Origin: Acinetobacter soli
GTDB taxonomy: Bacteria; Pseudomonadota; Gammaproteobacteria; Pseudomonadales; Moraxellaceae
Assembly: GCF_000760595.1 (NCBI RefSeq)
Contig: NZ_BBNM01000001.1
Location: forward strand, 310,001-374,000
DNA: 64,000 nucleotides
Direction: 5' to 3'
The notes beneath the pieces are model-generated. The model was not told the DNA's origin. It saw only the letters and a list, made by a program, of their open reading frames with translations, and did no database searches. Within the stretch, counting starts at the first letter, position 1, and every line of letters begins with the position of its first letter. Positions 46,436 to 55,814 of this stretch are shown here, one piece after another. The translations under genes and the position numbers were made by a program.

Positions 46436-46593
46436 ACCACTTAGTCCAAGGTCATTTCATAAAAGAAAAAACAGTATTTATTTAGATACTGCGATTAACA
46501 TCGATTACGCACAGATACACCAAAAGAATCTCGATAAAACTTCACCCAGCAGACTCTTATTATTGAATGACCCTTACGATTCAGATTATATAG

Positions 46594-46722
46594 CGGGCTT
46601 ATTTTGTACCAGATACCGCAGTAGATCAATTTGATCGTACCGATTACTACGAAATCGAACAATTAAGGCATAAAGATCAACATTTTGATGTACTTTATGA
46701 AGCGTATGTTACCCAGTTTTAA
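46594..46722 (+). pseudogene. Possible gene remnant (42 codons, no start)
   Basis: An open stretch of protein-like sequence (AYFVPDTAVDQFDR, YYEIEQLRHKD, HFDVLYEAYVTQF) ending at a normal stop, with an in-frame TAG at 46591 and an ATG at 46567 before it. It is balanced in composition, unlike the AT-rich flanks, so it may be the tail of a decayed gene in the 341-nt gap between the lol permease and the DMT gene. I do not recognise the family; apart from this the gap holds nothing I can support. Confidence 0.35.
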
Positions 46723-46776
46723 GCCAAATTCAATCGTACTTGTCTGTGCATTATATTAGATAAGCTAAAGTGATCC

Positions 46777-47682
46777 TCAAGATTTGATGTGTTGTTTGTA
46801 GCGTCGATTGGCCTGAATATCACGATAAAAATATAAAAATAACCCACTCAAAATAATACAGGTACCTAAAATCATCATGAGTGAAATCTGCTCATGATTA
46901 AATAAAGCGCCAATGACCAAGGCCAGTAAAGGCGTCATCACATTGGTGAGTGATAATGTGGTCGGTTCAATGTTTTTGACCAGTTTAAAATAGCAAAACA
47001 TTGCAATCAGTGATGCCATGATCGTGGTGTACAACAAGGCCAGTAATGACTTCATTTCCGGCAGATGCGTAGGTGCATGTGACCATACAAACGGCAGTAC
47101 ACACAAAGACACCAAGGTAGAAACCAGAATTGACCCAGTGGCTTGTGCCATCGGCACGACATCGGCATTGACCTTTTTTACCCAAAAAATTGAGCTACAG
47201 TAGATAAAGACACTCATGAGCATCAGACCGATGCCCAGCGGATGCACATGCTGTGATGACCCGCCAAAGCAGATCAATGCCAAACCGACAATTGCAATGG
47301 CCATACCCGTCCATTGCAGGCGATTGAGTTGCTGCGCAAAAGCAAAACGGCCAATCAAACCGGCAATGATAGGTGCAAGCCCAAACATTAGAGCAATCAC
47401 CCCAGAGCTTAGATACTGCGTGGCAATATAGGTAAACACCTGCGCGCCAATTAAGCTAAACGAGCCTGCAATATAGCTATGAATGGCGTTTGGATTGAGT
47501 GGAAAACGAATTCTGAGTACCAGTAATATCACTACAGCAATTGGCAGCGCCAAAAAGAAGCGTAACATCATGGCCCAAAGTACATGCAGATCCGCCACGC
47601 TCCAGACAATCGCCAGTGGAGTCGATGCCCAGATCAAAACCAAAACAATATAGGTCAGTATGATATTGCTTTTTGAAGGCAT
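46777..47682 (-). CDS. EamA/DMT-family transporter
   Basis: Ten-TM drug/metabolite transporter, 301 aa from the ATG at 47682 (a TTG overlapping the YaiI stop, 12 nt upstream, is also possible). Two EamA repeats are visible, the second starting near IYCSSIFWVKKVNADV. Family substrates include amino acids and metabolites, here unknown. It overlaps or nearly abuts the YaiI-type gene, with which it shares a transcript. Confidence 0.82.
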   Translation of the reverse strand: MPSKSNIILTYIVLVLIWASTPLAIVWSVADLHVLWAMMLRFFLALPIAVVILLVLRIRFPLNPNAIHSYIAGSFSLIGAQVFTYIATQYLSSGVIALMFGLAPIIAGLIGRFAFAQQLNRLQWTGMAIAIVGLALICFGGSSQHVHPLGIGLMLMSVFIYCSSIFWVKKVNADVVPMAQATGSILVSTLVSLCVLPFVWSHAPTHLPEMKSLLALLYTTIMASLIAMFCYFKLVKNIEPTTLSLTNVMTPLLALVIGALFNHEQISLMMILGTCIILSGLFLYFYRDIQANRRYKQHIKS

Positions 47683-47690
47683 AGCCGGTC

Positions 47691-48158
47691 TCAAAGCGTT
47701 TTACGCTTTTGCTTTAAAATGGTTTGATCAAGCGCACTTGAAAACTCGCGTTTATCGCGTTCGGAAATGGGCGGTGGTCCGCCAGTTTGTACGCCAGCAC
47801 CCCGCAGGGTGTCCATAAAATCACGTAAATGCAAACGTGCTTTTACATTGGCATCGGTATAGATTTCACCTCGTGGATGAATCGCAATACCACCCTTTTC
47901 AATCACTTGTGCAGCTAAAGGAATATCCTGAGTAATCACAATATCATGTGCCTGCATGCGCTCGACAATTTCACGATCGGCCTGATCGGCACCACTCATA
48001 ACCTGAATCGATTTGATCCGGACAGATGGCGTAATGCCCACGTTTTGATTTGCAACAAAAATGACTTCAAGCTGATAACGATCTGAAGCACGCAAAATGA
48101 CTTCTCGCAGAATCTTTGGCAATGCATCGGCATCGACCCAAAGTTTAAATGGCAACAC
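47691..48158 (-). CDS. YaiI/YqxD (DUF188) family protein
   Basis: 155-aa soluble protein of the YaiI/YqxD group, related to PIN-like nuclease folds. The conserved start [10 protein letters not shown], the middle Asp-containing [10 protein letters not shown] and HPRGEIYT are all visible, giving the acidic cluster that likely binds a metal. A GTG start is used, with a weak GG site upstream; a TTG directly after it is an alternative. Upstream of the DMT gene in one operon. Function unproven. Confidence 0.85.
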   Translation of the reverse strand: MLPFKLWVDADALPKILREVILRASDRYQLEVIFVANQNVGITPSVRIKSIQVMSGADQADREIVERMQAHDIVITQDIPLAAQVIEKGGIAIHPRGEIYTDANVKARLHLRDFMDTLRGAGVQTGGPPPISERDKREFSSALDQTILKQKRKTL

Positions 48159-48379
48159 GCAATTTCAACCTTTTTAAAGAGGCCTTTATTTTAACAGACT
48201 TGAGATTTGATGGTGACCTGTAGGCTTGTAATTTTTACATAGATCTAATACGCCGACATCTCGATGAAATTCAAAAAGAAAATTAAAATATTTTTTACAT
48301 AATTGCATATCAACACTTGAAAAAACTTAGATATGCTCGATTTATATATCTAAATCTTTTAAAAATTCTTCAGGGTTAT

Positions 48380-49318
48380 ATGAAAAATCAAAACAGTCCA
48401 GAAATCGTTACTATTCAAGATCAAGGTTTTGGCAACCATGGCGAGCATTGGGCGTTATTGAGTGATACACCTGAACAAGTCGTGCCTAGATGGCTCAGTA
48501 TGGCACTCGACGCTCCTATGATGCCAATGGGTTTATGTGAAACTGAACAGGATATGGATACCGACGTATGGTTGATTCAAGGTCCGTCTGAATCTGGGAT
48601 TAAAGTCAGCCAGATTATTACGGTTGAAAATAATAAACCGCGCGCGCTGAAAACTGCATTTCCAAGTTTTGAAAGCCCATATAAATATAATGCTGTGATT
48701 GATCGTATCATTGCCTGCGAATCAAATACTCAGGCTGTTTTAAGGTTGAGTTTAAATAAAAATACCACTATTTACGCTTACGATAATCTATATAGCGTCA
48801 ATCACAATCAATATGAAAAAAATCAGGCCTATCAAGTTCAGTTAAATGCTTGGGCCTATGAACTTGAAGTCGTTGCCGACAACGAAACCATTGAAGTCGA
48901 CGATCCGGCATCAATTAAACATCATCGTGCGTTAAATGATATTTTATCGGCCAATAACGGTGTTGCGCCTGAAAATCTGCAAGAATTAATCGATGCGTGG
49001 CAACCTAAAACACCTGAAGATCAGGAACCTGTAACGGTCGATTTTTCTAAAATGGTGGCTTATTTATTTGGCGAAACCATGGGCCAAGAAGACGAAGCTT
49101 GGTTTCAAGGCAATATCGTAGGTAAATCATCGACGACATTTATGGATGAAACCTATACCCTTTATGATGTGGTGTTGGTACTAGAAGATGAGCTACCTGC
49201 AATATTAATTCGTCTCGCCACTAAAAATAATGCCCACGAAAATTTTGAAATTGGTCAGTATATTCGAGGTAATATCTGGATTCAGGCGAATATTTATGCT
49301 AAAAGTAAAGTCGAATAA
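48380..49318 (+). CDS. Unrecognised acidic 312-aa protein
   Basis: Soluble protein with no signal peptide, TM or cysteine cluster, and an acidic composition. It looks like two domains: residues 1-165 (WALLSDTPEQVVPRWLSMALDAP, then a beta-rich FESPYKYNAVIDRIIACES) and 200-312 (FSKMVAYLFGETMGQEDEAWFQGNIVGKS). I chose the ATG at 48380 because an upstream frame start at 48317 precedes only low-complexity sequence. It precedes a 48-aa membrane peptide in the same direction. I do not recognise the family. Confidence 0.6.
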   Translation: MKNQNSPEIVTIQDQGFGNHGEHWALLSDTPEQVVPRWLSMALDAPMMPMGLCETEQDMDTDVWLIQGPSESGIKVSQIITVENNKPRALKTAFPSFESPYKYNAVIDRIIACESNTQAVLRLSLNKNTTIYAYDNLYSVNHNQYEKNQAYQVQLNAWAYELEVVADNETIEVDDPASIKHHRALNDILSANNGVAPENLQELIDAWQPKTPEDQEPVTVDFSKMVAYLFGETMGQEDEAWFQGNIVGKSSTTFMDETYTLYDVVLVLEDELPAILIRLATKNNAHENFEIGQYIRGNIWIQANIYAKSKVE

Positions 49319-49356
49319 TAGCGTTTCAACGAATAATTAATAAATTAGGCGTATTG

Positions 49357-49503
49357 ATGAAAATTATACCTGAACAATCGACCAATCTGATTCAATTGAG
49401 CGGACAGCGTATTAAATTCGATACAGTTGCATTATGCTTTTTTGCACTCGGAATGTTTTTAGCAGCAGTGATGATCCATTATTTTGGTTTCTTATCGCTT
49501 TAA
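49357..49503 (+). CDS. 48-aa single-TM peptide
   Basis: Reads M-K-I-I-P-E-Q-S then a polar stretch and one TM (CFFALGMFLAAVMIHYFGFL), ending before a terminator. AGG lies a few nt before the ATG. It follows the 312-aa gene by 38 nt, with which it may be co-transcribed. Small size keeps confidence moderate. Confidence 0.5.
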   Translation: MKIIPEQSTNLIQLSGQRIKFDTVALCFFALGMFLAAVMIHYFGFLSL

Positions 49504-49513
49504 ATGAATCATT

Positions 49514-49546
49514 AAAAAAGCCCCACATGATGTAGGGGCTTTTTTT
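49514..49546. terminator. Bidirectional terminator before serC
   Basis: Stem AAAAAGCCCC/GGGGCTTTTT, further paired ACA/TGT inside, with flanking A and T runs. Serves the small peptide (plus) and serC (minus). Confidence 0.88.
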
Positions 49547-49559
49547 ATTGCCTATGCAA

Positions 49560-50639
49560 TTAGCCGTTGGCTTTGACAAATGCGTCCATAAAGTTGACCA
49601 GTGCTTGCACGCCTTCAAGCGGCACAGCATTGTAAATGCTGGCACGCATTCCACCAACTGAACGATGTCCAGCAAGGTTCAATAGATTGTTTTGCTCTGC
49701 TTCTTTTAAGAAACGTTTTTCCAATGCTTCATCTGCCAAAGTGAATGGCACATTCATAATCGAGCGATTGGCCGGCGCAATCGGGTTGTTATAAAAATCA
49801 CTCGAATCGATATAACCATAGAGTAATTTGGCTTTTTCAAGATTGGCTTGATGAATGGCCTCAACACCACCTTGCTCTTTTAACCACTCAAATACCAAAC
49901 CAGCCAAATACCATGAATAAGTTGCCGGTGTATTCACCATAGAGTCATTTTTAGCTTGTGCAGAGTATTTTAACAGGCTCGGAATATCTGCACGTGATTG
50001 GTCAAGCAAATCGTCACGAACAATGACCAAAGTAAGACCTGCGGGGCCAATATTTTTTTGCGCACCAGCATAAATCAAACCAAACTTACTCACATCTAGC
50101 GGTGCAGACAAAATGCTAGACGATAAATCCGATACCAACGGCGCATTAACCTCAGGAATACCTGCAAATTGTAAGCCCCCGATGGTTTCGTTATCTGCAT
50201 AATGCACATAAGCTGCATCTTCAGACAATGCCCATTCAGACTGAGGCTTAATACCAAGCTTGCCATCAATTTGAGTGCCTGCTTCGATTACATTGATATC
50301 GCCATAACGCTGAGCTTCTTTTAGCGCTTTTTCAGACCAGATTCCAGTATGGATATAATCTGCCTTGCTGTTTTTTCCAAGCAAATTTAATGGAATTGCT
50401 GAAAACTGTAACGATGCACCACCTTGCAAGAATAAGACTTTATAGTTTTCAGGAATGTTCATCAGCTGGCGCAGATCGGCTTCAGCCTTTTCTGCAACGG
50501 CAACATAATCAGCGCTACGGTGACTCATTTCCATGATGGAAAGCCCTTTACCCTGCCAGTCCAACAGTTCACGTTGAGCTTTTTCTAAAACAGCAGTCGG
50601 TAATGCAGCTGGGCCAGCACAGAAATTGTACGCGCGCAT
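49560..50639 (-). CDS. serC: Phosphoserine aminotransferase SerC
   Basis: PLP enzyme of serine and pyridoxine synthesis, 359 aa. The PLP-binding Lys is Lys195 in YAGAQKNIGPAG; the start FCAGPAALPTAVL and the cofactor-contacting GGASLQF are typical. AAAGGA precedes the ATG. Here it is alone, ending against the small-peptide transcript at a shared terminator. The upstream 290-nt gap separates it from the divergent efflux operon. Confidence 0.95.
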   Translation of the reverse strand: MRAYNFCAGPAALPTAVLEKAQRELLDWQGKGLSIMEMSHRSADYVAVAEKAEADLRQLMNIPENYKVLFLQGGASLQFSAIPLNLLGKNSKADYIHTGIWSEKALKEAQRYGDINVIEAGTQIDGKLGIKPQSEWALSEDAAYVHYADNETIGGLQFAGIPEVNAPLVSDLSSSILSAPLDVSKFGLIYAGAQKNIGPAGLTLVIVRDDLLDQSRADIPSLLKYSAQAKNDSMVNTPATYSWYLAGLVFEWLKEQGGVEAIHQANLEKAKLLYGYIDSSDFYNNPIAPANRSIMNVPFTLADEALEKRFLKEAEQNNLLNLAGHRSVGGMRASIYNAVPLEGVQALVNFMDAFVKANG

Positions 50640-50929
50640 GATCGTTCCTTTATATAATTGAAACTAAACTAAAGTTCGCATTTAACCACATCTTGACAGC
50701 GCATGCAGCAGCATTGAGCATATATTTTTTATATAACTTGATGCCTTTTAGCCTGAATTTACGATTAATCAAATCAGATAAACAATAGAATATCCAGTCA
50801 GATTAATCCAAGCATATTGATTGCTTTTTAAACACCCCACGTGCTATACATTTGTATAATAAACAAGACTATAACTGATGCTTTTACAATAAAGATTATA
50901 CTTTCAGGAACAACACGACGTGACTTGAT

Positions 50930-52435
50930 ATGACATTACAACAGCGAATGATAAAAATGAATTTCAGGTGCGCAAACTCACCTCCTCCAGTCAAGTTTTT
51001 GTTTGGCTGTATGGCCGCTTTGCTTTTATGTAGTGAGGTGGCACTTGCTGAGGGCATCAGTTATGTAGAGGCAGAGCAACAAGCGCTCACATCCTCTTAC
51101 AGCACTCAGGCCAGTCAAGCCTTTGAACAGGCAGCACGTCTTGATGCACAAGCCACTAAAGGCCTAGGACGCCCACGTATTGACCTTAATGTACGGGCTT
51201 ATAAATTCCATAGCGAAGTTGATCTCCCTTTAGACAGTTTTAAACAAAATCTTGAAAATACTTTGAGTCAACGCTTGAGCGAGCAATTGTCTCAGGTGGG
51301 TGGCGTGTTGCCGCCAGATGTACTCAATACGATTCAGACGGGCGCGAATACAGCCATTTCAGATGGAATTAACCAGTTTCCCAATTACGCAAATTTAAGT
51401 ATTGAAGATGAAGTGATCAGACCCACCATTTCTCTAGTCATGCCCATTTACACAGGCGGCCTGATTAAAAGTGCCAAGCAAATTGCTACCATACAGGCTA
51501 TGCGGGCACAACTCAGTACAGAACAACAGCAAGATATTCAACGATTTGAAATTATTCAGGCTTACTTTAATACTCAGCTACAAACGCAATTGGTGAAATC
51601 GAGCCAGTTCAATGCGGATGCCATGCAAAAACATGTCAATAACGCCTTCAAGCTCGAACAGCAAGGCTTTATCAGCAAAGGCCAGCGAATGCAGTTTGAA
51701 GTGGCACGTAACAACGCCCTGCGCTTATTACAAAATGCTCAAAGCAACTTAAACAGCAGTCAGTTTCAGTTAAATCATCTATTACATCAGCAAATGAACG
51801 GGAATCTCACCACACCGCTTTTTGTCAATACAAAACAAACATTGCCTTTGAATCAATTTTTGAGCTCGTATCCCAATCAGTCTAATCTCATTCGAAAAAT
51901 GCAAATAGACACCCAACTGGCAGATGAAAATGTGAAAGCACAGCGCGCCGCCAAAAAGCCGACTGTATTTGCCTTTGCCGAATATAGCTTAGACAAAAAC
52001 GAAAACTGGATTGTGGGTGTGGTGGCACGCTACAACCTGTTTGGTGGACTAGATAAAAATAAAAGTATCGAATCTGCCGAACTCAAGCGCTATGGCAGTC
52101 AGCTTTTAGTCGAGCGTACCAAACAGGAAATTGAAAATATTATTCAAAAATCTTATAGCGAAATGGGTTCTTCGCAGCAAACACAAACGCTGCTGAATGA
52201 CAATAAACGCGCTGCACTTGAAAACTTACGCATCCAAGAGCTTTCATTTAGAGAAAACATGGGAACGGCCAATCAAGTGATTGATGCACAAAATGCCGTG
52301 CAAGTGATTGATACAGAAATGGCCATCAATGCTTATAAATACGTGCTCTCTCTGGCCACGCTGCTCCAAAGTCATGGCTCGATTAGTCAGTTTAAAACGT
52401 ATTTAAATCAGCCTAATACAGTATATATTTATTAA
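50930..52435 (+). CDS. TolC-family outer-membrane efflux protein
   Basis: Trimeric outer-membrane channel subunit, 501 aa with a signal peptide (hydrophobic core FLFGCMAALLLC, cleaved near ALAE). The long heptad-like helical stretches around residues 150-290 and 360-480, with the internal repeat of TolC proteins, are visible (YFNTQLQTQLVKSS, VIDAQNAVQVIDTEMA). It begins a rightward operon with a HlyD-type adaptor and two ABC-2 permeases. Several in-frame ATGs exist at the start (50930, 50948, 50957); the exact one is uncertain. Substrate unknown. Confidence 0.85.
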   Translation: MTLQQRMIKMNFRCANSPPPVKFLFGCMAALLLCSEVALAEGISYVEAEQQALTSSYSTQASQAFEQAARLDAQATKGLGRPRIDLNVRAYKFHSEVDLPLDSFKQNLENTLSQRLSEQLSQVGGVLPPDVLNTIQTGANTAISDGINQFPNYANLSIEDEVIRPTISLVMPIYTGGLIKSAKQIATIQAMRAQLSTEQQQDIQRFEIIQAYFNTQLQTQLVKSSQFNADAMQKHVNNAFKLEQQGFISKGQRMQFEVARNNALRLLQNAQSNLNSSQFQLNHLLHQQMNGNLTTPLFVNTKQTLPLNQFLSSYPNQSNLIRKMQIDTQLADENVKAQRAAKKPTVFAFAEYSLDKNENWIVGVVARYNLFGGLDKNKSIESAELKRYGSQLLVERTKQEIENIIQKSYSEMGSSQQTQTLLNDNKRAALENLRIQELSFRENMGTANQVIDAQNAVQVIDTEMAINAYKYVLSLATLLQSHGSISQFKTYLNQPNTVYIY

Positions 52436-52448
52436 TTACGAGGACATC

Positions 52449-53537
52449 ATGCCGACAGATCAATCGTCTTCTGACACTGAACATCCGGTGCCCTCTGCCT
52501 CTGAGTCGGCAACGACCACCGGACCCCAGCAAAAACAGACACCACATGGCCCTAAGCGCGCCGTAAAAATCATTGGTTTGATCATTTTATTACTCATCAT
52601 TGGACTGATTATTTATGGTTTATGGAAAGCGTATCAGCCTCGTAGCGTAGCATTGCAAGGTCGCGTTGAGGCCGAAACGCTTTACGTCACCACCAAAGTG
52701 CCTAGTCGTATTGCTGAAATCTTTGTCGAAGAAGGTCAGAGTATTAAGAAAGGTCAGGCACTTGCTCGCTTGGTTAGTCCTGAGATAGAAGCCAAAAAGC
52801 AGCAAGCGCAAGCCGCTTTACAATCGGCTTTAGCACTTCAATCGACAGCAGAGCGCGGTTCTCAAGAAGAAAATATTGATACCTTATATGCCAACTGGCA
52901 AAGTGTAAAAGCTCAGGCGGAACTGGCTGAAACCACGTATCGCCGTGGTGAAACACTCTACAAAGAAGGCGTCATTTCACGTCAGCGTCGCGATGAAATG
53001 TTCGCAGCACAGCGCTCTGCCCGAGCTTTAAGCGAAGCCGCGTATCAACAGTATGCACGTGCCAAGCGTGGCAGTACGCCACAACAAAAATCGATGGCAG
53101 ATGCACAGGTCGATATTGCACGTGCTGCGCTGGGTGAAGCTGAATCGTTAGAAACTGAAACCAAACTCTACTCCCCAATAAACGGCACTGTTTCCAAAAT
53201 TTATGGGAAACCCTCGGAGTTGGTCGCTGCCGCAGTGCCTGTGGTCAGTTTGTTAGAGGATGACGAACGCTGGGTCAGTTTAAATGTCCGGGAAGATCAG
53301 TATCGAAGTGTCTATCAGCAAAAAACACTTCAGGGATATGTACCCGCACTTGATAAAAAGATCAATTTTAATATTCAACACATCGATGCCGAAGGTGAGT
53401 TTGCCACCATTAAAACCACGCGACAAACCGGCGGTTACGATATCCGTAGCTTTAAGCTTCATCTTAAACCCACAGAAGCACTAGCTGATTTAAAAGTGGG
53501 TATGAGTGTGATTTTTGATGTAGTTGAGGCCAATTGA
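52449..53537 (+). CDS. HlyD-family membrane fusion (adaptor) protein
   Basis: 362-aa periplasmic adaptor. One TM lies near residues 36-57, after a Pro/Ser/Thr-rich cytoplasmic head, then a lipoyl-like hairpin flanked by coiled coil (about residues 85-250, Ala/Gln/Glu-rich) and a beta-barrel domain (VSKIYGKPSELVAAAVPVVSL). GAGGACATC precedes the ATG. The stop is just before the first permease gene's ATG. It bridges the outer-membrane channel to the inner-membrane permeases. Confidence 0.88.
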   Translation: MPTDQSSSDTEHPVPSASESATTTGPQQKQTPHGPKRAVKIIGLIILLLIIGLIIYGLWKAYQPRSVALQGRVEAETLYVTTKVPSRIAEIFVEEGQSIKKGQALARLVSPEIEAKKQQAQAALQSALALQSTAERGSQEENIDTLYANWQSVKAQAELAETTYRRGETLYKEGVISRQRRDEMFAAQRSARALSEAAYQQYARAKRGSTPQQKSMADAQVDIARAALGEAESLETETKLYSPINGTVSKIYGKPSELVAAAVPVVSLLEDDERWVSLNVREDQYRSVYQQKTLQGYVPALDKKINFNIQHIDAEGEFATIKTTRQTGGYDIRSFKLHLKPTEALADLKVGMSVIFDVVEAN

Positions 53538-53538
53538 T

Positions 53539-54669
53539 ATGTGGGCCTGTTTCTGGCGTGAGTGCATTTATCTGCTCAAAAACAAATGGGATTTGGCGAT
53601 GGTTACACTCGCCCCCCTATGTGTTGTGGTGCTGTTTGCAAGTATGTTTTATCAGGGGAAACCCGATCATCTTCCCATTGCACTCATTGACCAAGATCAT
53701 AGCCAGCTGAGTCGCATCATCGAACAGGATTTACGCCATAATCCCACACTAGATTTGAAATACGTTTTAACCAATACGTCTGAGGCTGAGGAACTCGTAA
53801 ACAAAACCCAAATTTGGGGATATGTACATATTCCAGAAGGTGCAGAACAGCGTTTAGTGAATGCACAAGATGCACAGATTAGTGTGGCGTTTAATCAGTC
53901 ATTTTTTAGTATTGGCAACACCATTTCAAGTGCCATGCTCATCAGCACACTCAATGCCATGGGCGAGTTTGGTGGTGAACACTATTTTTCAGCATTATTG
54001 CCTGCCATTGACCTGCCCACACCGCATGTCAAAGTCTCAACACTTTACAACCCTAGCTTAAGCTATGAGTTTTATCTAGAGCCTTTCATGGTACCCGCGA
54101 TTTTGCATTTATTGCTGTGTTGCTGCGTTGCATTTGCAATCGGTCAGGAATTTAAGCGCGGCACACTGACGCAATGGAGCGCACCTGACAATGCCATGAA
54201 AATGCTACTTGCCAAAACTTTACTCTATGTCGTGATTTTTTGTGCTTGGACATGGCTATGGATGTTCTGGCTGATTGTGGTTCGTGGCTGGTTTGTTGCA
54301 GGCAGTTTGAGCCTGCTTTTAATGGCACAGTTTTTACTTTATTTCGCATATGCCATGATTAGCGCAACCGTTATGATTGCATCGCAAAATATGGGCCGAA
54401 CCTTTGGATTTATTGCCGTTTATGGCGGATCATCCTTAAGTTTTGCAGGCGTTACTTTACCACTGAACAATGCACCGATTTTTACACAATTTTGGTCCAT
54501 GATTATTCCATATACACCGTATGCAAAGCTTCAGACCGAGCAATGGGTGGTTGGAAGTGATGTTTCTATTTCATTATGGCCACTTCTGATCTTGCTGTTT
54601 TACTGTGTTTTTTATTTTTTGGTGTCGAGTCGCTTGCTTAAAAAGCGTGTGCAGGAGGCACTCTCATGA
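53539..54669 (+). CDS. ABC-2-type permease, export operon subunit 1
   Basis: 376 aa from the ATG at 53539, right after the adaptor stop. One N-terminal TM (VTLAPLCVVVLFASMFY), a ~150-residue periplasmic domain, then five TMs in the C-terminal half (near MVPAILHLLLCCC, AKTLLYVVIFCAWTWLW, LLLMAQFLLYFAY), which is the ABC2_membrane_3 layout. The paired ABC-2 gene follows with a 4-nt overlap. No ATPase gene is nearby; family members normally need one. Substrate unknown. Confidence 0.82.
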   Translation: MWACFWRECIYLLKNKWDLAMVTLAPLCVVVLFASMFYQGKPDHLPIALIDQDHSQLSRIIEQDLRHNPTLDLKYVLTNTSEAEELVNKTQIWGYVHIPEGAEQRLVNAQDAQISVAFNQSFFSIGNTISSAMLISTLNAMGEFGGEHYFSALLPAIDLPTPHVKVSTLYNPSLSYEFYLEPFMVPAILHLLLCCCVAFAIGQEFKRGTLTQWSAPDNAMKMLLAKTLLYVVIFCAWTWLWMFWLIVVRGWFVAGSLSLLLMAQFLLYFAYAMISATVMIASQNMGRTFGFIAVYGGSSLSFAGVTLPLNNAPIFTQFWSMIIPYTPYAKLQTEQWVVGSDVSISLWPLLILLFYCVFYFLVSSRLLKKRVQEALS

Positions 54670-55772
54670 AAAAATTCTGGTTTTATTATCTGCACACGTT
54701 TAAAGAAATTGCAAAAAATTCCTCGATTTTGACGACTGTTGTGTTGTCAGTGTTTTTTTACAGCTTCTTCTACCCCACTGCGTATAAGGCAGAACACGCC
54801 GAATCACTCCCCATTGTGATTGTAGATGAAGAACAAAGTGCTTTAACCTCAACCATCATTAGTCAAGTCGCAAATAGCCCTAAAATCAAGATTGTTGCAA
54901 CCACGACAAACTTTCTTGAAGCAGAGCAAATGGTTAAAAACCAAAAAGCAGATGGTATTTTGTATCTGCCTGATCAATTAAGCATGAGTGTTCGACGTGG
55001 TGAAATAGGCGGCGTTGGACTTTATATCAGTGCTGCATATTTTTTAAAAATCAAAGAAATTGGTTTAGGACTGGCGCTCTCTATCGAACAAGTGATTGCC
55101 GAATATGCCGAAAAATTTGGTCAGATTACGCATTTTAAACCGGCGCTTTCGATTCATCAGATTCCGCTTTTCAACACGCTTTCAGGCTATGGGAGCTATG
55201 TATTTCCCGCCGTCGCACCGCTGATTATTCATCAAACCATTGTATTGGGTTTAGGTATGTTACTTGGAGGATATAAAGAAGAACGGTATCAGCCCACATC
55301 GAGTCAGTTTTGGGGAATATTTGCCAGCTTTTTTACCATTGGATGCCTAGGCTGTCTGTATATGTTTGGCTTTGTGTTTTGGAAAAATGATTATCCGCAT
55401 GGCGGAAATTTCTGGGGCATGCTGGTTGCGGTTCCAATCTTTGTGAGTTGTATTGTTAGCTTGGGTCTGCTTTTTGGTTCTTTACTCGATATGAGCGAAC
55501 GTGCCGGACATTTTCTGGTTTTTACTTCTATTCCATTGTTTTTACTCACCGGAACCGCCTGGCCGATACAGGCCATGCCTCACTGGATGCAGATTTTTAG
55601 TGCGTTGCTGCCATCTACGCATGCAGTACAGCTATTTGTACAGCTCAATCAAATGGGGGTTCATTTAAGTGCTGTCGTGCCCAAACTTATGATATTGACG
55701 CTCATGACCGTAATCTTTTTAGCATTGGCTTACTATCGGTGGATTCATCGCACGCACAATCGACATTCATAA
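54666..55772 (+). CDS. ABC-2-type permease, export operon subunit 2
   Basis: 368 aa, overlapping the first permease by 4 nt (ATGA). Same layout: one TM, a periplasmic domain (about residues 40-170), then five TMs including VAPLIIHQTIVLGLGMLLGG and LVFTSIPLFLLTGTAWPIQAM. The two permeases probably heterodimerise. Ends at a perfect hairpin shared with gyrA. As for its partner, the ATPase is not encoded in this window. Confidence 0.82.
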   Translation: MKKFWFYYLHTFKEIAKNSSILTTVVLSVFFYSFFYPTAYKAEHAESLPIVIVDEEQSALTSTIISQVANSPKIKIVATTTNFLEAEQMVKNQKADGILYLPDQLSMSVRRGEIGGVGLYISAAYFLKIKEIGLGLALSIEQVIAEYAEKFGQITHFKPALSIHQIPLFNTLSGYGSYVFPAVAPLIIHQTIVLGLGMLLGGYKEERYQPTSSQFWGIFASFFTIGCLGCLYMFGFVFWKNDYPHGGNFWGMLVAVPIFVSCIVSLGLLFGSLLDMSERAGHFLVFTSIPLFLLTGTAWPIQAMPHWMQIFSALLPSTHAVQLFVQLNQMGVHLSAVVPKLMILTLMTVIFLALAYYRWIHRTHNRHS

Positions 55773-55800
55773 AAAAAGGAAGCCAAAGCTTCCTTTTTTT
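55771..55800. terminator. Bidirectional terminator between the efflux operon and gyrA
   Basis: Perfect 13-bp stem AAAAAAAGGAAGC/GCTTCCTTTTTTT with a CAAA loop, strong in both directions. Confidence 0.92.
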
Positions 55801-55814
55801 ACATATCAAGATGG

